NCBI RefSeq assembly: GCF_001044425.1
Contig: NZ_LFML01000149.1
Location: 1-64,000 of the forward strand
Direction: 5' to 3'
DNA: 64,000 bases
Origin: Streptomyces roseus
Lineage (GTDB): Bacteria; Actinomycetota; Actinomycetes; Streptomycetales; Streptomycetaceae
In this document: positions 34,936 through 44,997 of the stretch, piece after piece
Layout: each line of letters begins with the position of its first letter
Position numbering within the stretch: position 1 is the first letter of the stretch
The notes under the pieces: generated by a model
Database searches by the model: none
Seen by the model: only the letters and a program-made list of their open reading frames with translations
Told to the model about the DNA's origin: nothing
Program-made: the position numbers and the translations under genes

Positions 34936-35757
34936 GTGAAGATTCAGGTTCTGGGTCCGTTGAGTGCCGAGGTCAACGGGGGCTCGATTGTTCCGACGGC
35001 GGGCAAGCCGCGCCAGATCCTGGCGCTGCTCGCGCTCTATCCGGGGCGGGTGATGCCCGTGCAGACCCTCATGGAGGAGATCTGGGGCACCGACCTCCCG
35101 CAGAGCGCGCTCACCACGCTGCAGACGTACATCCTGCAGCTGCGCCGCAGACTCGGCACGGCCATGGGGCCGGGCGTCCCGGGCAGCGCGAAGGACGTGC
35201 TCGCGACCCGGCACGGCGGCTACCTGCTGCAGATACCGCCGGACGCCGTGGACGTCCACGCCTACGAGACCCTCGTGGTCGGCGGACAGCACGCGTACGA
35301 GGACGGGGACGACGAGCGCGCGGCCGAGATGCTGCGCAAGGCGCTCGGACTGTGGAACGGCCCGGCGCTGGTCGACGTACGCGTGGGACCGATCCTGGAG
35401 ATCGAGGTCATGCGCCTGGAGGAGAGCCGGCTCGTGACGGTCGAGCGGCGCATCGACGCCGACCTGCGGCTCGGCCGCCACGTCGAGGTCATCGCCGAAC
35501 TGACCGAGCTGATCGCCCGGCACCCCCAGCACGAGGGCCTGCACTCGCAGGCCATGGTCGCGCTGTACCGGTCCGGCCGCCAGGCCACCGCCCTGGACGT
35601 CTACCGCAGGCTGCGCAACCGCCTGATCGACGAACTCGGAGTGGAGCCGTCCCCGCAGCTGCAGCGCCTGCACCAGGCGATGCTGACGGTGGATCCGGCG
35701 CTGGACGTGGTGGCGGGACCGCGCAGGGGGTCCACCTTCGACCTCTACGCCGCCTGA
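34936..35757 (+). CDS. SARP-family pathway activator
   Basis: The protein has 273 residues, similar in layout to ActII-ORF4 and RedD. The DNA-binding domain has [20 protein letters not shown] (about 23-42) and [17 protein letters not shown] (about 57); the activation domain has [31 protein letters not shown] and [16 protein letters not shown] start with GGAGG. It lies directly upstream of the minimal PKS operon and is the likely pathway-specific activator. It is about as similar to the SARP at 26170 as paralogues usually are. Confidence 0.92.
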   Translation: MKIQVLGPLSAEVNGGSIVPTAGKPRQILALLALYPGRVMPVQTLMEEIWGTDLPQSALTTLQTYILQLRRRLGTAMGPGVPGSAKDVLATRHGGYLLQIPPDAVDVHAYETLVVGGQHAYEDGDDERAAEMLRKALGLWNGPALVDVRVGPILEIEVMRLEESRLVTVERRIDADLRLGRHVEVIAELTELIARHPQHEGLHSQAMVALYRSGRQATALDVYRRLRNRLIDELGVEPSPQLQRLHQAMLTVDPALDVVAGPRRGSTFDLYAA

Positions 35758-35839
35758 GTCCCCACCAGTCCCGTCCCGCCAGTCCCTCTGGTCCCTCCAG
35801 TCCCTCCCAGTGCCTTCCACGGCGGTCGTACACACCGAT

Positions 35840-35857
35840 TCGAGCCGGTCTCAAGCG
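35840..35857 (+). promoter_or_regulatory. SARP-box candidate before the minimal PKS operon
   Basis: TCGAGCC-N4-TCAAGCG at 11-bp pitch lies 50-67 bp upstream of the thioesterase start. It is of the form bound by ActII-ORF4-type activators. Confidence 0.6.
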
Positions 35858-35906
35858 CGGTCGGTGAGTGTCGAGGCCTACGCGGCGGGGTTCCTGGGAG
35901 GTGGCG

Positions 35907-36671
35907 ATGGGCGACGGACGGGCCGTACGGCTGCACTGTTTCGCACACGCGGGGGCCGGAGTGTCCTCGTTCTACCGGTGGGACAAGCTCGCCGGGAGCG
36001 GCGTGAGGACCACGCCCTGGCTGCTGCCCGGGCGCGACGAACGGCGCCGCGAGGTCCGGCTGACCACCCGCGACGAGCTCCTGTCCGACCTCAAGCCGCT
36101 CTTCGAGCAGATCGCCGACGACCCCGGCGCCCCCTACGTCCTCTACGGGCACAGCCTCGGCGCGACGGTCGCCCTCACGGTCGCCCACGCCGCCCTGGAG
36201 TACGGGCTGCCTGCGCCCGCACTGCTGGCCGTCGGCGCCAGCCCGCCGCCGGACCTGCCGGCCGCCCTCGCGAACTCCGCCGGGCTGCCGGACGAGGACC
36301 TGCTGCGCGTCCTGGACCGCTTCGACGCGCTGCCGCCCGGCGTCCAGCCGGGAGACGTGTGGTTCCGCTCCGTCTTCCCCGTGCTCCGCGCCGACCTGCG
36401 CCTCGCCCGCAACCTGCGGGCCGCCGCCGTCGCGCCGGCCGCGCCCGGCCCCGTGCCCGTACCGGTGCTCGCGGTCACCGGCGCCGAGGACCCCCTCGTG
36501 GGCCTCGAGGCCGCCGCGGGCTGGCAGCGCTGGACCACCGGCCGGCTCGTACGGCGGACCGTGCCCGGCGGCCACTTCTTCGTCCGGGGCTCCGAACTGC
36601 CCCGGATGCTCGGCCGGGCCGCCCGCATCGTGCTGCGCCACCACCACACAGAAGACGGGGACCGATCATGA
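35907..36671 (+). CDS. Type II thioesterase
   Basis: The protein has 254 residues of the alpha/beta-hydrolase editing thioesterase family. The motifs are [17 protein letters not shown] (about 9), [12 protein letters not shown] (about 40), the nucleophile elbow [11 protein letters not shown] (about 80) and the C-terminal catalytic His in [11 protein letters not shown] (about 225). Such enzymes remove aberrant acyl groups from carrier proteins. ATG at 35907 follows GGGAGG. It is coupled to KS-alpha by ATGA, an unusual place for this gene in a type II operon. Confidence 0.92.
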   Translation: MGDGRAVRLHCFAHAGAGVSSFYRWDKLAGSGVRTTPWLLPGRDERRREVRLTTRDELLSDLKPLFEQIADDPGAPYVLYGHSLGATVALTVAHAALEYGLPAPALLAVGASPPPDLPAALANSAGLPDEDLLRVLDRFDALPPGVQPGDVWFRSVFPVLRADLRLARNLRAAAVAPAAPGPVPVPVLAVTGAEDPLVGLEAAAGWQRWTTGRLVRRTVPGGHFFVRGSELPRMLGRAARIVLRHHHTEDGDRS

Positions 36672-37933
36672 GACGCGTCGTCATCACGGGCATCGGGGTC
36701 GTGGCCCCGGGCCGCCCGGGCACCAAGGAGTTCTGGTCGCTGCTGACCGACGGCCGTACGGCCACCCGCGCCATCACCCTCTTCGACGCCTCCGGCTTCC
36801 GCTCCCGGATCGCCGCCGAGGCCGACTTCGACCCGCAGGAGTCCGGGCTCACCGCCGAGCAGGCCGGCCGCCTGGACCGCGCCGCCCAGTTCGCCGTCGT
36901 CAGCGCCCGCGAGGCCCTCGCGGACAGCGGCCTGGCCGGCTCGTACGACGCCACGCGCACCGGGGTCACCCTCGGCAGCGCGCTCGGCTGCACCACCGGC
37001 CTCGACGCCCAGTACGGGGTGGTCAGCGAACAGGGCACCCGTACGCTCGTCGACCACACCAAGGCCGTGCCCCACCTGTACGACTACTTCGTCCCCAGCT
37101 CCATGGCGGCCGAGGTGGCCCGTACCGTCGGGGCCCAGGGGCCCGTGGCGCTCGTGTCCACCGGCTGCACCTCCGGCCTCGACGCGGTCGGGCACGCCGT
37201 CGACCTCGTCCGCGAGGGCAGCGCCGACGTGATGGTCACCGGCGCGGCCGAGGCGCCCATCACGCCGATCACCGCCGCCTGCTTCGACGCCATCCGCGCC
37301 ACCTCCACCCGCAACGACGAGCCGGAGACCGCCTCGCGGCCCTTCGACCGCACCCGCAACGGGTTCGTCCTGGGAGAGGGCTCGGCGGTCCTCGTCATCG
37401 AGGAGTACGAGCACGCCCGCGCGCGCGGCGCCCACCTCTACGCCGAGATCTCGGGTTTCGCCTCGCGCAGCAACGCGTACCACATGACCGGCCTGCGGCC
37501 CGACGGCATCGAGATGGCCGCCGCCATCACGGCCGCGCTCGCCGAGGCGGAACTGGAGCCCGGGGACATCGACTACGTCAACGCGCACGGATCCGGCACG
37601 AAGCAGAACGACAAGCACGAGACCGAGGCGTTCAAACGGAGCCTGGGGCAGCGGGCGTACGAGGTCCCCGTCAGCTCGATCAAGTCGATGATCGGGCACT
37701 CGCTCGGCGCGATCGGGGCCCTCGAAGTGGCCGCCTGCGCCCTCGCCATCGAACACGACACCGTCCCCCCGACGGCGAACCTGCACGAGCCCGACCCGGC
37801 GTGCGACCTCGACTACACCCCGCTGACCGCCCGCCGCCAGCGCACCGACGCCGTCCTGACCGTCGGCAGCGGCTTCGGCGGGTTCCAGAGCGCCATGATC
37901 CTGACCAGCCCGCCCCTGAAGGCGGACCGATGA
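36668..37933 (+). CDS. Type II PKS ketosynthase alpha subunit
   Basis: The protein has 421 residues, the normal KS-alpha length. The catalytic Cys167 lies in [14 protein letters not shown]; the two His residues are in [12 protein letters not shown] (about 307) and [14 protein letters not shown] (about 342). It condenses malonyl units on the ACP together with the KS-beta subunit. It overlaps both neighbours by ATGA, a stoichiometrically coupled arrangement. Confidence 0.97.
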   Translation: MRRVVITGIGVVAPGRPGTKEFWSLLTDGRTATRAITLFDASGFRSRIAAEADFDPQESGLTAEQAGRLDRAAQFAVVSAREALADSGLAGSYDATRTGVTLGSALGCTTGLDAQYGVVSEQGTRTLVDHTKAVPHLYDYFVPSSMAAEVARTVGAQGPVALVSTGCTSGLDAVGHAVDLVREGSADVMVTGAAEAPITPITAACFDAIRATSTRNDEPETASRPFDRTRNGFVLGEGSAVLVIEEYEHARARGAHLYAEISGFASRSNAYHMTGLRPDGIEMAAAITAALAEAELEPGDIDYVNAHGSGTKQNDKHETEAFKRSLGQRAYEVPVSSIKSMIGHSLGAIGALEVAACALAIEHDTVPPTANLHEPDPACDLDYTPLTARRQRTDAVLTVGSGFGGFQSAMILTSPPLKADR

Positions 37934-39198
37934 CCACCGTTCTCGCCGCCCCGACCGCAGCCCCCTCCCCGGGCGCCTCCCGTACCGCCGCCCCCGTCGT
38001 CACCGGCATCGGGGTCGCCGCGCCCAACGGGCTCGGCACCGAGGCCTGGTGGTCCGCCGTCCTGCGCGGCCGCTCCGGCATCCGGCCGGTCAGCCGGTTC
38101 GACGCGAGCGGCTACCCGGTGAAGCTGGCCGGGGAGGTGCCCGGATTCGTCGACGCCGAGCACGTCTCCAGCCGGCTCATGCCGCAGACCGACCGCGTCA
38201 CCCGGCTCTCGCTGGCCGCCGCGAAGGAGGCCCTCGACGACGCCGGGGCCGATCCCGCGCAGCTGCCCGAGCACGCCGCCGGCGTGGTCACCGCCAACTC
38301 CTTCGGCGGCTTCGAGTTCGGCCAGCAGGAGCTCCAGGCGCTGTGGAGCAAGGGCGGCCAGCACGTCTCCGCGTACCAGTCCTTCGCCTGGTTCTACGCC
38401 GTCAACAGCGGTCAGATCTCCATCAAACACGGCCTGCGCGGGGCCTCCGGAGTGCTCGTCTCCGAGCAGGCCGGCGGGCTCGACGCGATGGCCCACGCCC
38501 GCCGCCAGATCCGCAAGGGTGCCGAGCTCGTCGTCACCGGCGGCATCGACTCCGCCCTGTGCCCCTGGGGCTGGGCCGCCTACCTGGCCGGCGGCGGGCT
38601 CACCGACGGCGAGGACCCGGCCCGCGCCTACCTGCCGTTCGCCGAGGACGCGAGCGGCCACGTCGCCGGCGAGGGCGGCGCGCTGCTGGTCCTGGAGGGC
38701 GCCGAGGAGGCCCGCCGGCGCGGCGCCCGCGTCCACGGCGTCCTCGCCGGGCACGCCGCCACCTTCGACGCCGACGGGGCCTCCCGGCTCGGCGCGGCCG
38801 CGGAACTGGCGCTGGCCGACGCGGGCGTCCACCCCGACGAGATCGACGTCGTCTTCGCCGACGCGGCGGGCGAACGCGGCGCCGACCGCGCCGAAGCCGA
38901 GGCCCTCGCCGCGCTGTTCGGCCCGTACGGGGTGCCCGTCACCGCGCCCAAGTCGATGACCGGGCGCCTCGCCGCCGGGGGCGCCGCGCTCGACGTGGCC
39001 GCGGCCCTGCTCACCCTGCGCGACCAGCTGATCCCGCCGACCACCGGGACCGAGCTCCCGGCCGAGGAGTACCGGCTGGACCTGGTCACCGGCGCGCCCG
39101 CCCCGGCGACGGGGCTGCCGCTGCGGACCGCGCTCGTCCTGGCCCGCGGTCGCGGCGGCTTCAACTCCGCCGTGGTCATACGCGCCGCCGACGCCTGA
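37930..39198 (+). CDS. Type II PKS ketosynthase beta subunit (chain length factor)
   Basis: The protein has 422 residues. The active-site Cys is replaced by Gln180 in [13 protein letters not shown], the hallmark of KS-beta, which sets chain length and makes the acetyl primer. The N-terminus has a short Ala/Pro extension. It forms a heterodimer with the upstream KS-alpha. A 71-bp gap separates it from the ACP gene. Chain length cannot be read from sequence alone. Confidence 0.96.
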   Translation: MTTVLAAPTAAPSPGASRTAAPVVTGIGVAAPNGLGTEAWWSAVLRGRSGIRPVSRFDASGYPVKLAGEVPGFVDAEHVSSRLMPQTDRVTRLSLAAAKEALDDAGADPAQLPEHAAGVVTANSFGGFEFGQQELQALWSKGGQHVSAYQSFAWFYAVNSGQISIKHGLRGASGVLVSEQAGGLDAMAHARRQIRKGAELVVTGGIDSALCPWGWAAYLAGGGLTDGEDPARAYLPFAEDASGHVAGEGGALLVLEGAEEARRRGARVHGVLAGHAATFDADGASRLGAAAELALADAGVHPDEIDVVFADAAGERGADRAEAEALAALFGPYGVPVTAPKSMTGRLAAGGAALDVAAALLTLRDQLIPPTTGTELPAEEYRLDLVTGAPAPATGLPLRTALVLARGRGGFNSAVVIRAADA

Positions 39199-39269
39199 GG
39201 CCTGACGGCCGGCGCCTGACGCCCAACCCGTACCCGGAACACGCCACCCACCAGAAACAGAGGGAGACC

Positions 39270-39533
39270 ATGGAGCGGCTGGAACTCGACGACCTGAAGC
39301 GCATCCTGCGCGAGTGCGCGGGCGAGGAGGAGGGCGTCGACCTCGACGGCGACGTCCTCGACCTGAACTGGTTCGAACTGGGCTACGACTCGCTCGCCGT
39401 CCTCCAGACCACCGGCCACATCGAGCGCGAGTACGACGTGCTCCTCGACGAGGAGGCCCTCGACGACGCCGACACCCCCCGCCGCTACCTCGCCATGGTC
39501 AACGAGGTGCTCTCCGCACGGGCAGCGGTCTGA
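39270..39533 (+). CDS. Type II acyl carrier protein
   Basis: The protein has 87 residues. The phosphopantetheine Ser41 lies in ELGYDSLAVLQTTGHIE, as in aromatic PKS ACPs. It carries the growing chain to the KS, KR and cyclases. ATG with GGGAG upstream. The next gene starts 4 bp after its stop. Confidence 0.96.
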   Translation: MERLELDDLKRILRECAGEEEGVDLDGDVLDLNWFELGYDSLAVLQTTGHIEREYDVLLDEEALDDADTPRRYLAMVNEVLSARAAV

Positions 39534-39537
39534 TTCC

Positions 39538-40821
39538 GTGATCCGACAGACCCCCACCGGCGACACCGGCGCCACCCTCGACACCGACGTCTGCGTCATC
39601 GGCGCCGGCCCCGCCGGGCTGGCGCTCACGCTCATGCTGCTGCGCTCCGGCCTCCGCGTCACCCTGGTCGAACGCTCCACCGCATTGCGCCGCGAGTTCC
39701 ACGGCGAGATCCTCCAGCCGGGCGGCCAGCGGATCCTCGACGAGCTCGGCGTCCTGGCCGGAGCGACGGCCCGCGGCGCGGCCCGCCTGCGCGGGTTCCA
39801 GGTGCTGGAGCGGGAGCGGGTGCTGCTCGACATCGACTACGGGCGGCTGCGCGCCCCGTACGACCACCTGCTGGCCCTCCCGCAGCCCCACCTGCTGGAG
39901 GAACTCCTCGCCGCCTGCCGGGAACTGCCGGGATTCACCCTGCTCGAAGGGCACCGGATCGCCGCGCTCCTTCAGAAGCGCCCGGACAGCCCCTGCACGG
40001 GAGCGGTGGTCAACGGCCCCGACCGGGTGCCCGTCACCGTGCGGGCCCAGGTGGTCGTCGGCGCCGACGGCCGCTTCTCCAAGACCCGCGCGCTCGCCGG
40101 CATCGACGCCGGGCGCCGCGATTCCTTCGCCCACGACGTGGTGTGGTTCTCGGTGCACGCTCCCGGACAGGCCACCGGGCAGGTACGGGTGCACCGCGGG
40201 GAGGGCAGCGCCGTACTCGTCCACGACACCCACCCCGACCGGCTGCGGATCGGCTGGACCCTGCCGCACGGGGGCTGGCGCGGAGCCGTGCGCCGCGGCA
40301 TCGAGGACATCCGCTGGGAACTGGCCGAGGTGCTGCCGCAGTACGCCGACCTCGTGCACGAGCAGATCACGTCGATGGCCGACCTGACCCTGCTCGACGT
40401 GTTCGCCTCGCACGCCGGGGAATGGGTGCGCGACGGGCTCGTCCTTCTCGGCGACAGCGCCCACACCCACGGGCCGATCGGCGCCCAGGGCATCAACCTG
40501 GCCCTCCAGGACGCCGCCGCGCTGCACCCCGTACTCGTCGGCGCGCTGGCCGACGGGGAGCCGACGGCGCGGCGCCTCGCGCCCTACCAGGACCGGCGCG
40601 CCCCGGCGGCCGCGGCCGTGCACCGCATGCAGGTCATGCAGGCCCGCTCGCTGTTCGGCGGGGGAGGGCCGGCCGCCGCGTTCCTGCGGGCGCGGGCCGC
40701 GGCGGTCGTCACCCGTACCCCGATCGGCGCGAAGATCACCCGGAAGGTCGCGCACGGCCACGACCCGGCGGGCGTGCGCACCGACCTGTTCCCCGTGCTG
40801 CACGTCAACCGGTCGCTGTAG
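39538..40821 (+). CDS. FAD-dependent monooxygenase (short form)
   Basis: The protein has 427 residues. The FAD fold shows VCVIGAGPAGLALTLMLL (about 18-35), VVGADGRFSKTRALAG (about 172) and LVLLGDSAHTHGPIGAQGINLALQD (about 302, GD motif). It lacks the thioredoxin-like C-terminal domain of the other two monooxygenases, and so is nearer to PHBH/geranylgeranyl-reductase-type hydroxylases. It is probably a ring hydroxylase. GTG start immediately after the ACP gene, same operon. Confidence 0.88.
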   Translation: MIRQTPTGDTGATLDTDVCVIGAGPAGLALTLMLLRSGLRVTLVERSTALRREFHGEILQPGGQRILDELGVLAGATARGAARLRGFQVLERERVLLDIDYGRLRAPYDHLLALPQPHLLEELLAACRELPGFTLLEGHRIAALLQKRPDSPCTGAVVNGPDRVPVTVRAQVVVGADGRFSKTRALAGIDAGRRDSFAHDVVWFSVHAPGQATGQVRVHRGEGSAVLVHDTHPDRLRIGWTLPHGGWRGAVRRGIEDIRWELAEVLPQYADLVHEQITSMADLTLLDVFASHAGEWVRDGLVLLGDSAHTHGPIGAQGINLALQDAAALHPVLVGALADGEPTARRLAPYQDRRAPAAAAVHRMQVMQARSLFGGGGPAAAFLRARAAAVVTRTPIGAKITRKVAHGHDPAGVRTDLFPVLHVNRSL

Positions 40822-40892
40822 GCCGGGTCTGCGGGTCTGCGGGTCTGCGGGCCGGGTCCATCGGGTCCATCGGGCCCGGCGGGCCCGGCGGC

Positions 40893-41336
40893 TCAGGGCA
40901 GGTCGTCGCGCGTCACCAGGCGGTGGGCGACCTGCCAGCCGCCCGGCGCGGGGACCAGTACGTCCTCCATCACGCAGACCCGGTGCACCCTCGGCTCACC
41001 TCCCCGCGGGGTCAGGTACACCAGCGCGTAGCTGCGGGTGTGCACCGTCCCGTCGGACTGCTGCCGCGCGTCCAGCATGCCCAGCCAGTGCCGCAGCAGC
41101 TCGCCGCTGCCGGCGTGGACCTCCGCGTTGCGCCGGACGTTCGAGGCGAGGGCGGCGCGCCCGACCACCGGCGCGGGCAGCGTCGGCACGTCGAAGACGG
41201 CGTCCTCGGTGAACGTCTGCGCCCACGGCTCCGCCTCGAAGGAGTCGAAGAGCTGCATCTGGCGGGAGTAGAACTGCTGCACCTCGGCGTACAGCAGGCC
41301 GAACTCCACCTCTGCCGCCGTCGTCGTCACTGTCAT
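40893..41336 (-). CDS. SnoaL/NTF2-like polyketide-associated protein
   Basis: The protein has 147 residues with the cone-shaped alpha+beta barrel pattern: LLYAEVQQFYSRQMQLFDSFEAEPWAQTFTEDAVFDVPT (described by ends, about 14-52) and a C-terminal VCVMEDVLVPAPGGWQVAHRLV. It resembles SnoaL-like cyclases/hydroxylases and ring-dioxygenase beta subunits. No catalytic assignment is possible. It is divergent from the AMP-ligase gene, with a triple SARP box between. The 71-bp gap to its left is made of short tandem repeats and holds no gene. Confidence 0.82.
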   Translation of the reverse strand: MTVTTTAAEVEFGLLYAEVQQFYSRQMQLFDSFEAEPWAQTFTEDAVFDVPTLPAPVVGRAALASNVRRNAEVHAGSGELLRHWLGMLDARQQSDGTVHTRSYALVYLTPRGGEPRVHRVCVMEDVLVPAPGGWQVAHRLVTRDDLP

Positions 41337-41381
41337 CGGGGACTCCGTTCCATCGGTTCCCGACAGCATCCGCACCGCGGA

Positions 41382-41410
41382 TCGAGCGCCCTTCGAAGAC
41401 TCCTCAAGCG
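41382..41410 (+). promoter_or_regulatory. Triple SARP-box candidate before the AMP-ligase operon
   Basis: TCGAGCG, TCGAAGA and TCAAGCG begin at 41382, 41393 and 41404, three heptamers at exactly 11-bp pitch. They lie between the divergent SnoaL-like and AMP-ligase genes. Confidence 0.7.
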
Positions 41411-41509
41411 CCGCTGCCCAGGCTGGGCCGACAGCGTCCAAGGCCGGACAGGTCTCAGGGGCGCCGACGCAGCCGCGGCCGCCCCTTCGGGAGCCAGGAG
41501 GAGAGCACC

Positions 41510-43111
41510 ATGCCGAGATTCGTGTACCCGGAACTCCCGCTGGACGGCCTGCTGCGCCGGGCGGCGGTCCGCGACCCCGCCGGCCTGGCGATCCGTACCG
41601 CGACGGGCACCGGCTTCACGAAGACGGTGACCTTCGCCGAACTGGACTCCCGGGCCGACCGCTTCGCCGCCTGTCTGGAGCACACCCTCGGCCGCCGCGG
41701 GGCCCGGGTCGGCGTCGCCAACGTCCTCGACCCTGTCTTCGCCGCCGCCTACTACGGGACCGTGCGCAGCGGGAACACCGCCGTCCTGGTCAACCCGCTG
41801 ATCAAGGAAGCGGGCCTGGTCCACGTCCTGCGGACGGCCCGGGCCGAGGTGGCCTTCGTACCGACCGCCACCGCCGAACTGCTGGTCAAGGCTGCCGACC
41901 GGCTGCCGGACCTGGGCTGCGTCGTCGTGACCGACGCGTCCGACGGCGTGGTCCCGGGCGACGCCCTCCCGCTGGCCGAGGCCCTGGCCCGCGCGCCCGA
42001 GCGCACGGACCTGCCCGGGACCGTCGACCTGGACGCCGACGCCTGCATCCAGTTCACCTCCGGTACCACGGGCCGCCCCAAGGGCGTCCGGCTCACCCAC
42101 CGCAACCTGGTGGCGAACGCCGCCCAGACCGCCGCCGCCCACGACCTGGGCAGCGACTCGGTCACCCTCAACCACCTGCCGCTCTACCACACCATGCACC
42201 TCAACTCGGGCGTGTACGCGGGCGCCTGCCAGGTGCTGTGCACCGACCCCGAGCCCCTCGCCTCGCTCGCCGCATCCGCCCGTGCCGGGGCCACCCACTA
42301 CTACGGGCTCCCCGCCCGCCTGCACCGCCTCGCCCAGGACGAACGGCTCACCCACGACTTCCCGGGCGGGCGCCGCCTGACCGCCGTCCTCTCCGGCGGC
42401 ACCGCCCTGTCCCCCACCGCCGCCCGCACCCTCCGCGCCCGCCTCGGCGTCCCCGTCATCCAGGGGTACGGGCTGGCCGAACTCTCCCCGCTCTCCCACT
42501 GCCAGGACCCGCGCACCCCCAAGAGCGGCTCGGTGGGACCCGCCGTGCCCGGCACCGAATGCCGCATCGTCGCCTTGGAGACGAGCACCCCGCTCGACGT
42601 CTACGCCACGGGCGAGGTCCAGGTCCGCGGGCCGCAGGTGATGGCCGGCTACCTCGACGACGACGCGCCCTCTCCGGTCGACGCCGACGGCTGGTTCTCC
42701 ACCGGGGACGTCGGATACCGCAACGAGGACGGCGTGCTGTTCCTGGTGGACCGGCTCGACGACGTCTTCAAGTACGACAACGAAATCGTCTCGCCCAGCG
42801 CGGTCGAGGACGTCATCGGCGCCGACCCGCGCGTCGCCGAATGCATCGTGGCGGGCTGGCCCGATCCGGTGCACGGCGCGCTCGTGTGGACCGGCATCGT
42901 GCTGCGCGATCCCACCGCCCCCGGTCTGCTCGACGTCCTCGACTCGATCGTGGAGCGCGCCAACGCCCGCCTGAACGACTTCGAGCAGATCCGCCGCGTC
43001 GAGGTGCTCGACGCCGTGCCGCGCAGCCCCGTCGGCAAGCCCGACCGGCGCCCGCTGCGGCTGGGCCTGCGCAGCCGGGCCGCCGCCGAGGCCGCGGCCG
43101 CGGCCGTGTGA
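41510..43111 (+). CDS. Acyl-AMP/acyl-CoA ligase
   Basis: The protein has 533 residues of the class I adenylate-forming family. The core motif CIQFTSGTTGRPKGVRL is at about 179-195, GYGLAELSPLSH near 320, the hinge motif STGDVGYRNEDGVLFLVDR near 397 and the C-terminal Lys in SPVGKPDRRPL near 506. It should activate a carboxylic acid for loading onto CoA or a carrier protein, perhaps the starter or a side acyl unit of this cluster. Substrate cannot be read. It heads a unit ending with the cyclase genes. Confidence 0.9.
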   Translation: MPRFVYPELPLDGLLRRAAVRDPAGLAIRTATGTGFTKTVTFAELDSRADRFAACLEHTLGRRGARVGVANVLDPVFAAAYYGTVRSGNTAVLVNPLIKEAGLVHVLRTARAEVAFVPTATAELLVKAADRLPDLGCVVVTDASDGVVPGDALPLAEALARAPERTDLPGTVDLDADACIQFTSGTTGRPKGVRLTHRNLVANAAQTAAAHDLGSDSVTLNHLPLYHTMHLNSGVYAGACQVLCTDPEPLASLAASARAGATHYYGLPARLHRLAQDERLTHDFPGGRRLTAVLSGGTALSPTAARTLRARLGVPVIQGYGLAELSPLSHCQDPRTPKSGSVGPAVPGTECRIVALETSTPLDVYATGEVQVRGPQVMAGYLDDDAPSPVDADGWFSTGDVGYRNEDGVLFLVDRLDDVFKYDNEIVSPSAVEDVIGADPRVAECIVAGWPDPVHGALVWTGIVLRDPTAPGLLDVLDSIVERANARLNDFEQIRRVEVLDAVPRSPVGKPDRRPLRLGLRSRAAAEAAAAAV

Positions 43112-43176
43112 CCCCGGGTCCGCGCCCGGCCCGGGCCCGCCCTTCCCGTACGTACGAACAGCAGAGGAGCAACCAC

Positions 43177-44997
43177 GTGGCGAGCAGTACCGGCACACCG
43201 TCCGGGGCGGCCGGGTCCGCCCGGGTCCTCGTGGTGGGGGCGGGCCCGGTGGGCCTGACCGCGGCCCATGAACTGGCCCGGCGGGGGCTGCGCGTACGCC
43301 TCGTCGACGGGGCCCCGGGACCGGCCCGCGAGAGCCGCGCCGTGGCCGTCCACCCGCGCACCCTGGAGACCTTCGACCAGATGGGCCTCGTGGACGCGGT
43401 CCTCGCCCGGGGCCGCAAGAACCGGGCCTTCACGATGTACGCGCGGGGCAGCCGGCTCGTCCGCCTCGACGCGGACTACGCGACGATGCCCACCCGCTTC
43501 CCGTACAGCCTGATCATCGCCCAGACCGAGACGGAGGCCGTGCTGCGCGAGGCCGTCGCCCGGCTCGGCGTCACCGTCGAATGGGGGGTGCGGCTGACCT
43601 CGCTCGAACAGGACGGGGACGGCGTACGGGCCCGGCTGGAGCATCCGGACGGCAGCGCGGAGGAGTACGAGGTGCCCTGGCTGGTGGGGTGCGACGGCGG
43701 CCACAGCACCGTACGCAAACAGCTCGGGCTGCCGCTGCTCGGCGAGTCCAGCGAGACCTGGGCACTGGCCGACGCCCCCGTCTCCACCGACCTGCCGCCC
43801 GACACCATCTACTGGGTCCACACCGGCAGCCAGGCCCTGATGATGGTCCCGTACCAGCGGGAGGGGTACTGGCGGCTGCTCGACACCGCCCCCGGGGCCC
43901 GGCCGGGGGACGATCCGGCACGGCGCTTCTCGCGGAAGCTCAGCGCCGGGCTCGGCCGCACGGTGCGGGTCGGCGAACCCGAGTGGACCTCCGTCTTCAC
44001 CTTCCAGCAGCGCATGGTGCCGCGCATGCACGACGGCCGCTGCTTCGTGGCGGGCGACGCGGCCCACGTGCACAGCCCGGCCTCCGGGCAGGGCATGAAC
44101 ACCGGCGTCCAGGAGGCGTACAACCTGGCGTGGAAACTGGCGATGGCCGCCCGCGGACAGGCGGGGCCCGAACTGCTGGCCACGTACGGACAGGAGCGGG
44201 TGCCGGTCGGCGAGGCGCTGATCGGATCGACCCGCAGGGCCACTTTCCTCGTCCAGTTCAAGAACGCCCTGGCCGGGGTGGCGCTGCCCGTCGTCTTCAC
44301 CCTCGTACGCACCCTCGGGCCCCTGCGCCGGGCCATCCAGCGCAAGGTCCTCGGCGGCATGTCCGGGCTGCGCCTCTCGTACGGGCAGAGCCCGCTCACC
44401 ACCGCCGACCCGCTGATGGGGCTGCCCGCGGGCTCGCGTGCCGCCGCGGCGGCGGCGCGGCGCGGGGACCCGGGCTCCGAGGCGCTGCGGACCGAACTGC
44501 GCGACACCCGCTGGACCCTGGTGTGGGAGGCGGGCGGTCCGGGCGCGACCCTGCGGGCCGTGGCGGAGGCGGCGGCGCGCGCGCACGGCGACTGGCTGTC
44601 GGTCCGGACGGTGGGGGACGGGGCGGCGGTCGGCGGCCCCGCCGGTTCCGCCGGTGCCGGGGCCGGTGCCGGTCCCGGTGTCGGCGGCCCCGGCGGGCCC
44701 CGGCCGCTGGCCGATCCCGGCGGGGTGCTGCGGGGGGCGCTCGGGCTGCGGCCCGGTGGCTGGCTGCTGATCCGGCCCGACGGATACGTCGCCGCGGGCG
44801 GCGCCGCCCTGACCCGCAACGCCCTCGCCCGTGCCCTGGCACCGCTGGGGCCGCGCGCCGCCCTGCCTCCGGCCGGGCCCGGCGGGGCGCCGGCCGCGGC
44901 AGCACCGGCACCCGGCCTCGATCCGGCTTCCACCGCACCTCCAGAACTCCACGACACGGTCGGAGTTCCGCCACGGGTACTGGAGGCTCAGGGATGA
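43177..44997 (+). CDS. FAD-dependent polyketide hydroxylase (long form)
   Basis: The protein has 606 residues. FAD motifs are VLVVGAGPVGLTAAHELARR (about 16-35), VGCDGGHSTVRKQLG (about 170) and CFVAGDAAHVHSPASGQGMN (about 289). The C-terminal thioredoxin-like domain (about 430-570) is interrupted by a Gly/Ala/Pro-rich insertion. It belongs to the aromatic polyketide hydroxylases. GTG start after GAGGAG; the stop overlaps the ketoreductase start (ATGA). A GVQEAYNLAWKL segment follows the GD motif, standard for the group. Confidence 0.9.
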   Translation: MASSTGTPSGAAGSARVLVVGAGPVGLTAAHELARRGLRVRLVDGAPGPARESRAVAVHPRTLETFDQMGLVDAVLARGRKNRAFTMYARGSRLVRLDADYATMPTRFPYSLIIAQTETEAVLREAVARLGVTVEWGVRLTSLEQDGDGVRARLEHPDGSAEEYEVPWLVGCDGGHSTVRKQLGLPLLGESSETWALADAPVSTDLPPDTIYWVHTGSQALMMVPYQREGYWRLLDTAPGARPGDDPARRFSRKLSAGLGRTVRVGEPEWTSVFTFQQRMVPRMHDGRCFVAGDAAHVHSPASGQGMNTGVQEAYNLAWKLAMAARGQAGPELLATYGQERVPVGEALIGSTRRATFLVQFKNALAGVALPVVFTLVRTLGPLRRAIQRKVLGGMSGLRLSYGQSPLTTADPLMGLPAGSRAAAAAARRGDPGSEALRTELRDTRWTLVWEAGGPGATLRAVAEAAARAHGDWLSVRTVGDGAAVGGPAGSAGAGAGAGPGVGGPGGPRPLADPGGVLRGALGLRPGGWLLIRPDGYVAAGGAALTRNALARALAPLGPRAALPPAGPGGAPAAAAPAPGLDPASTAPPELHDTVGVPPRVLEAQG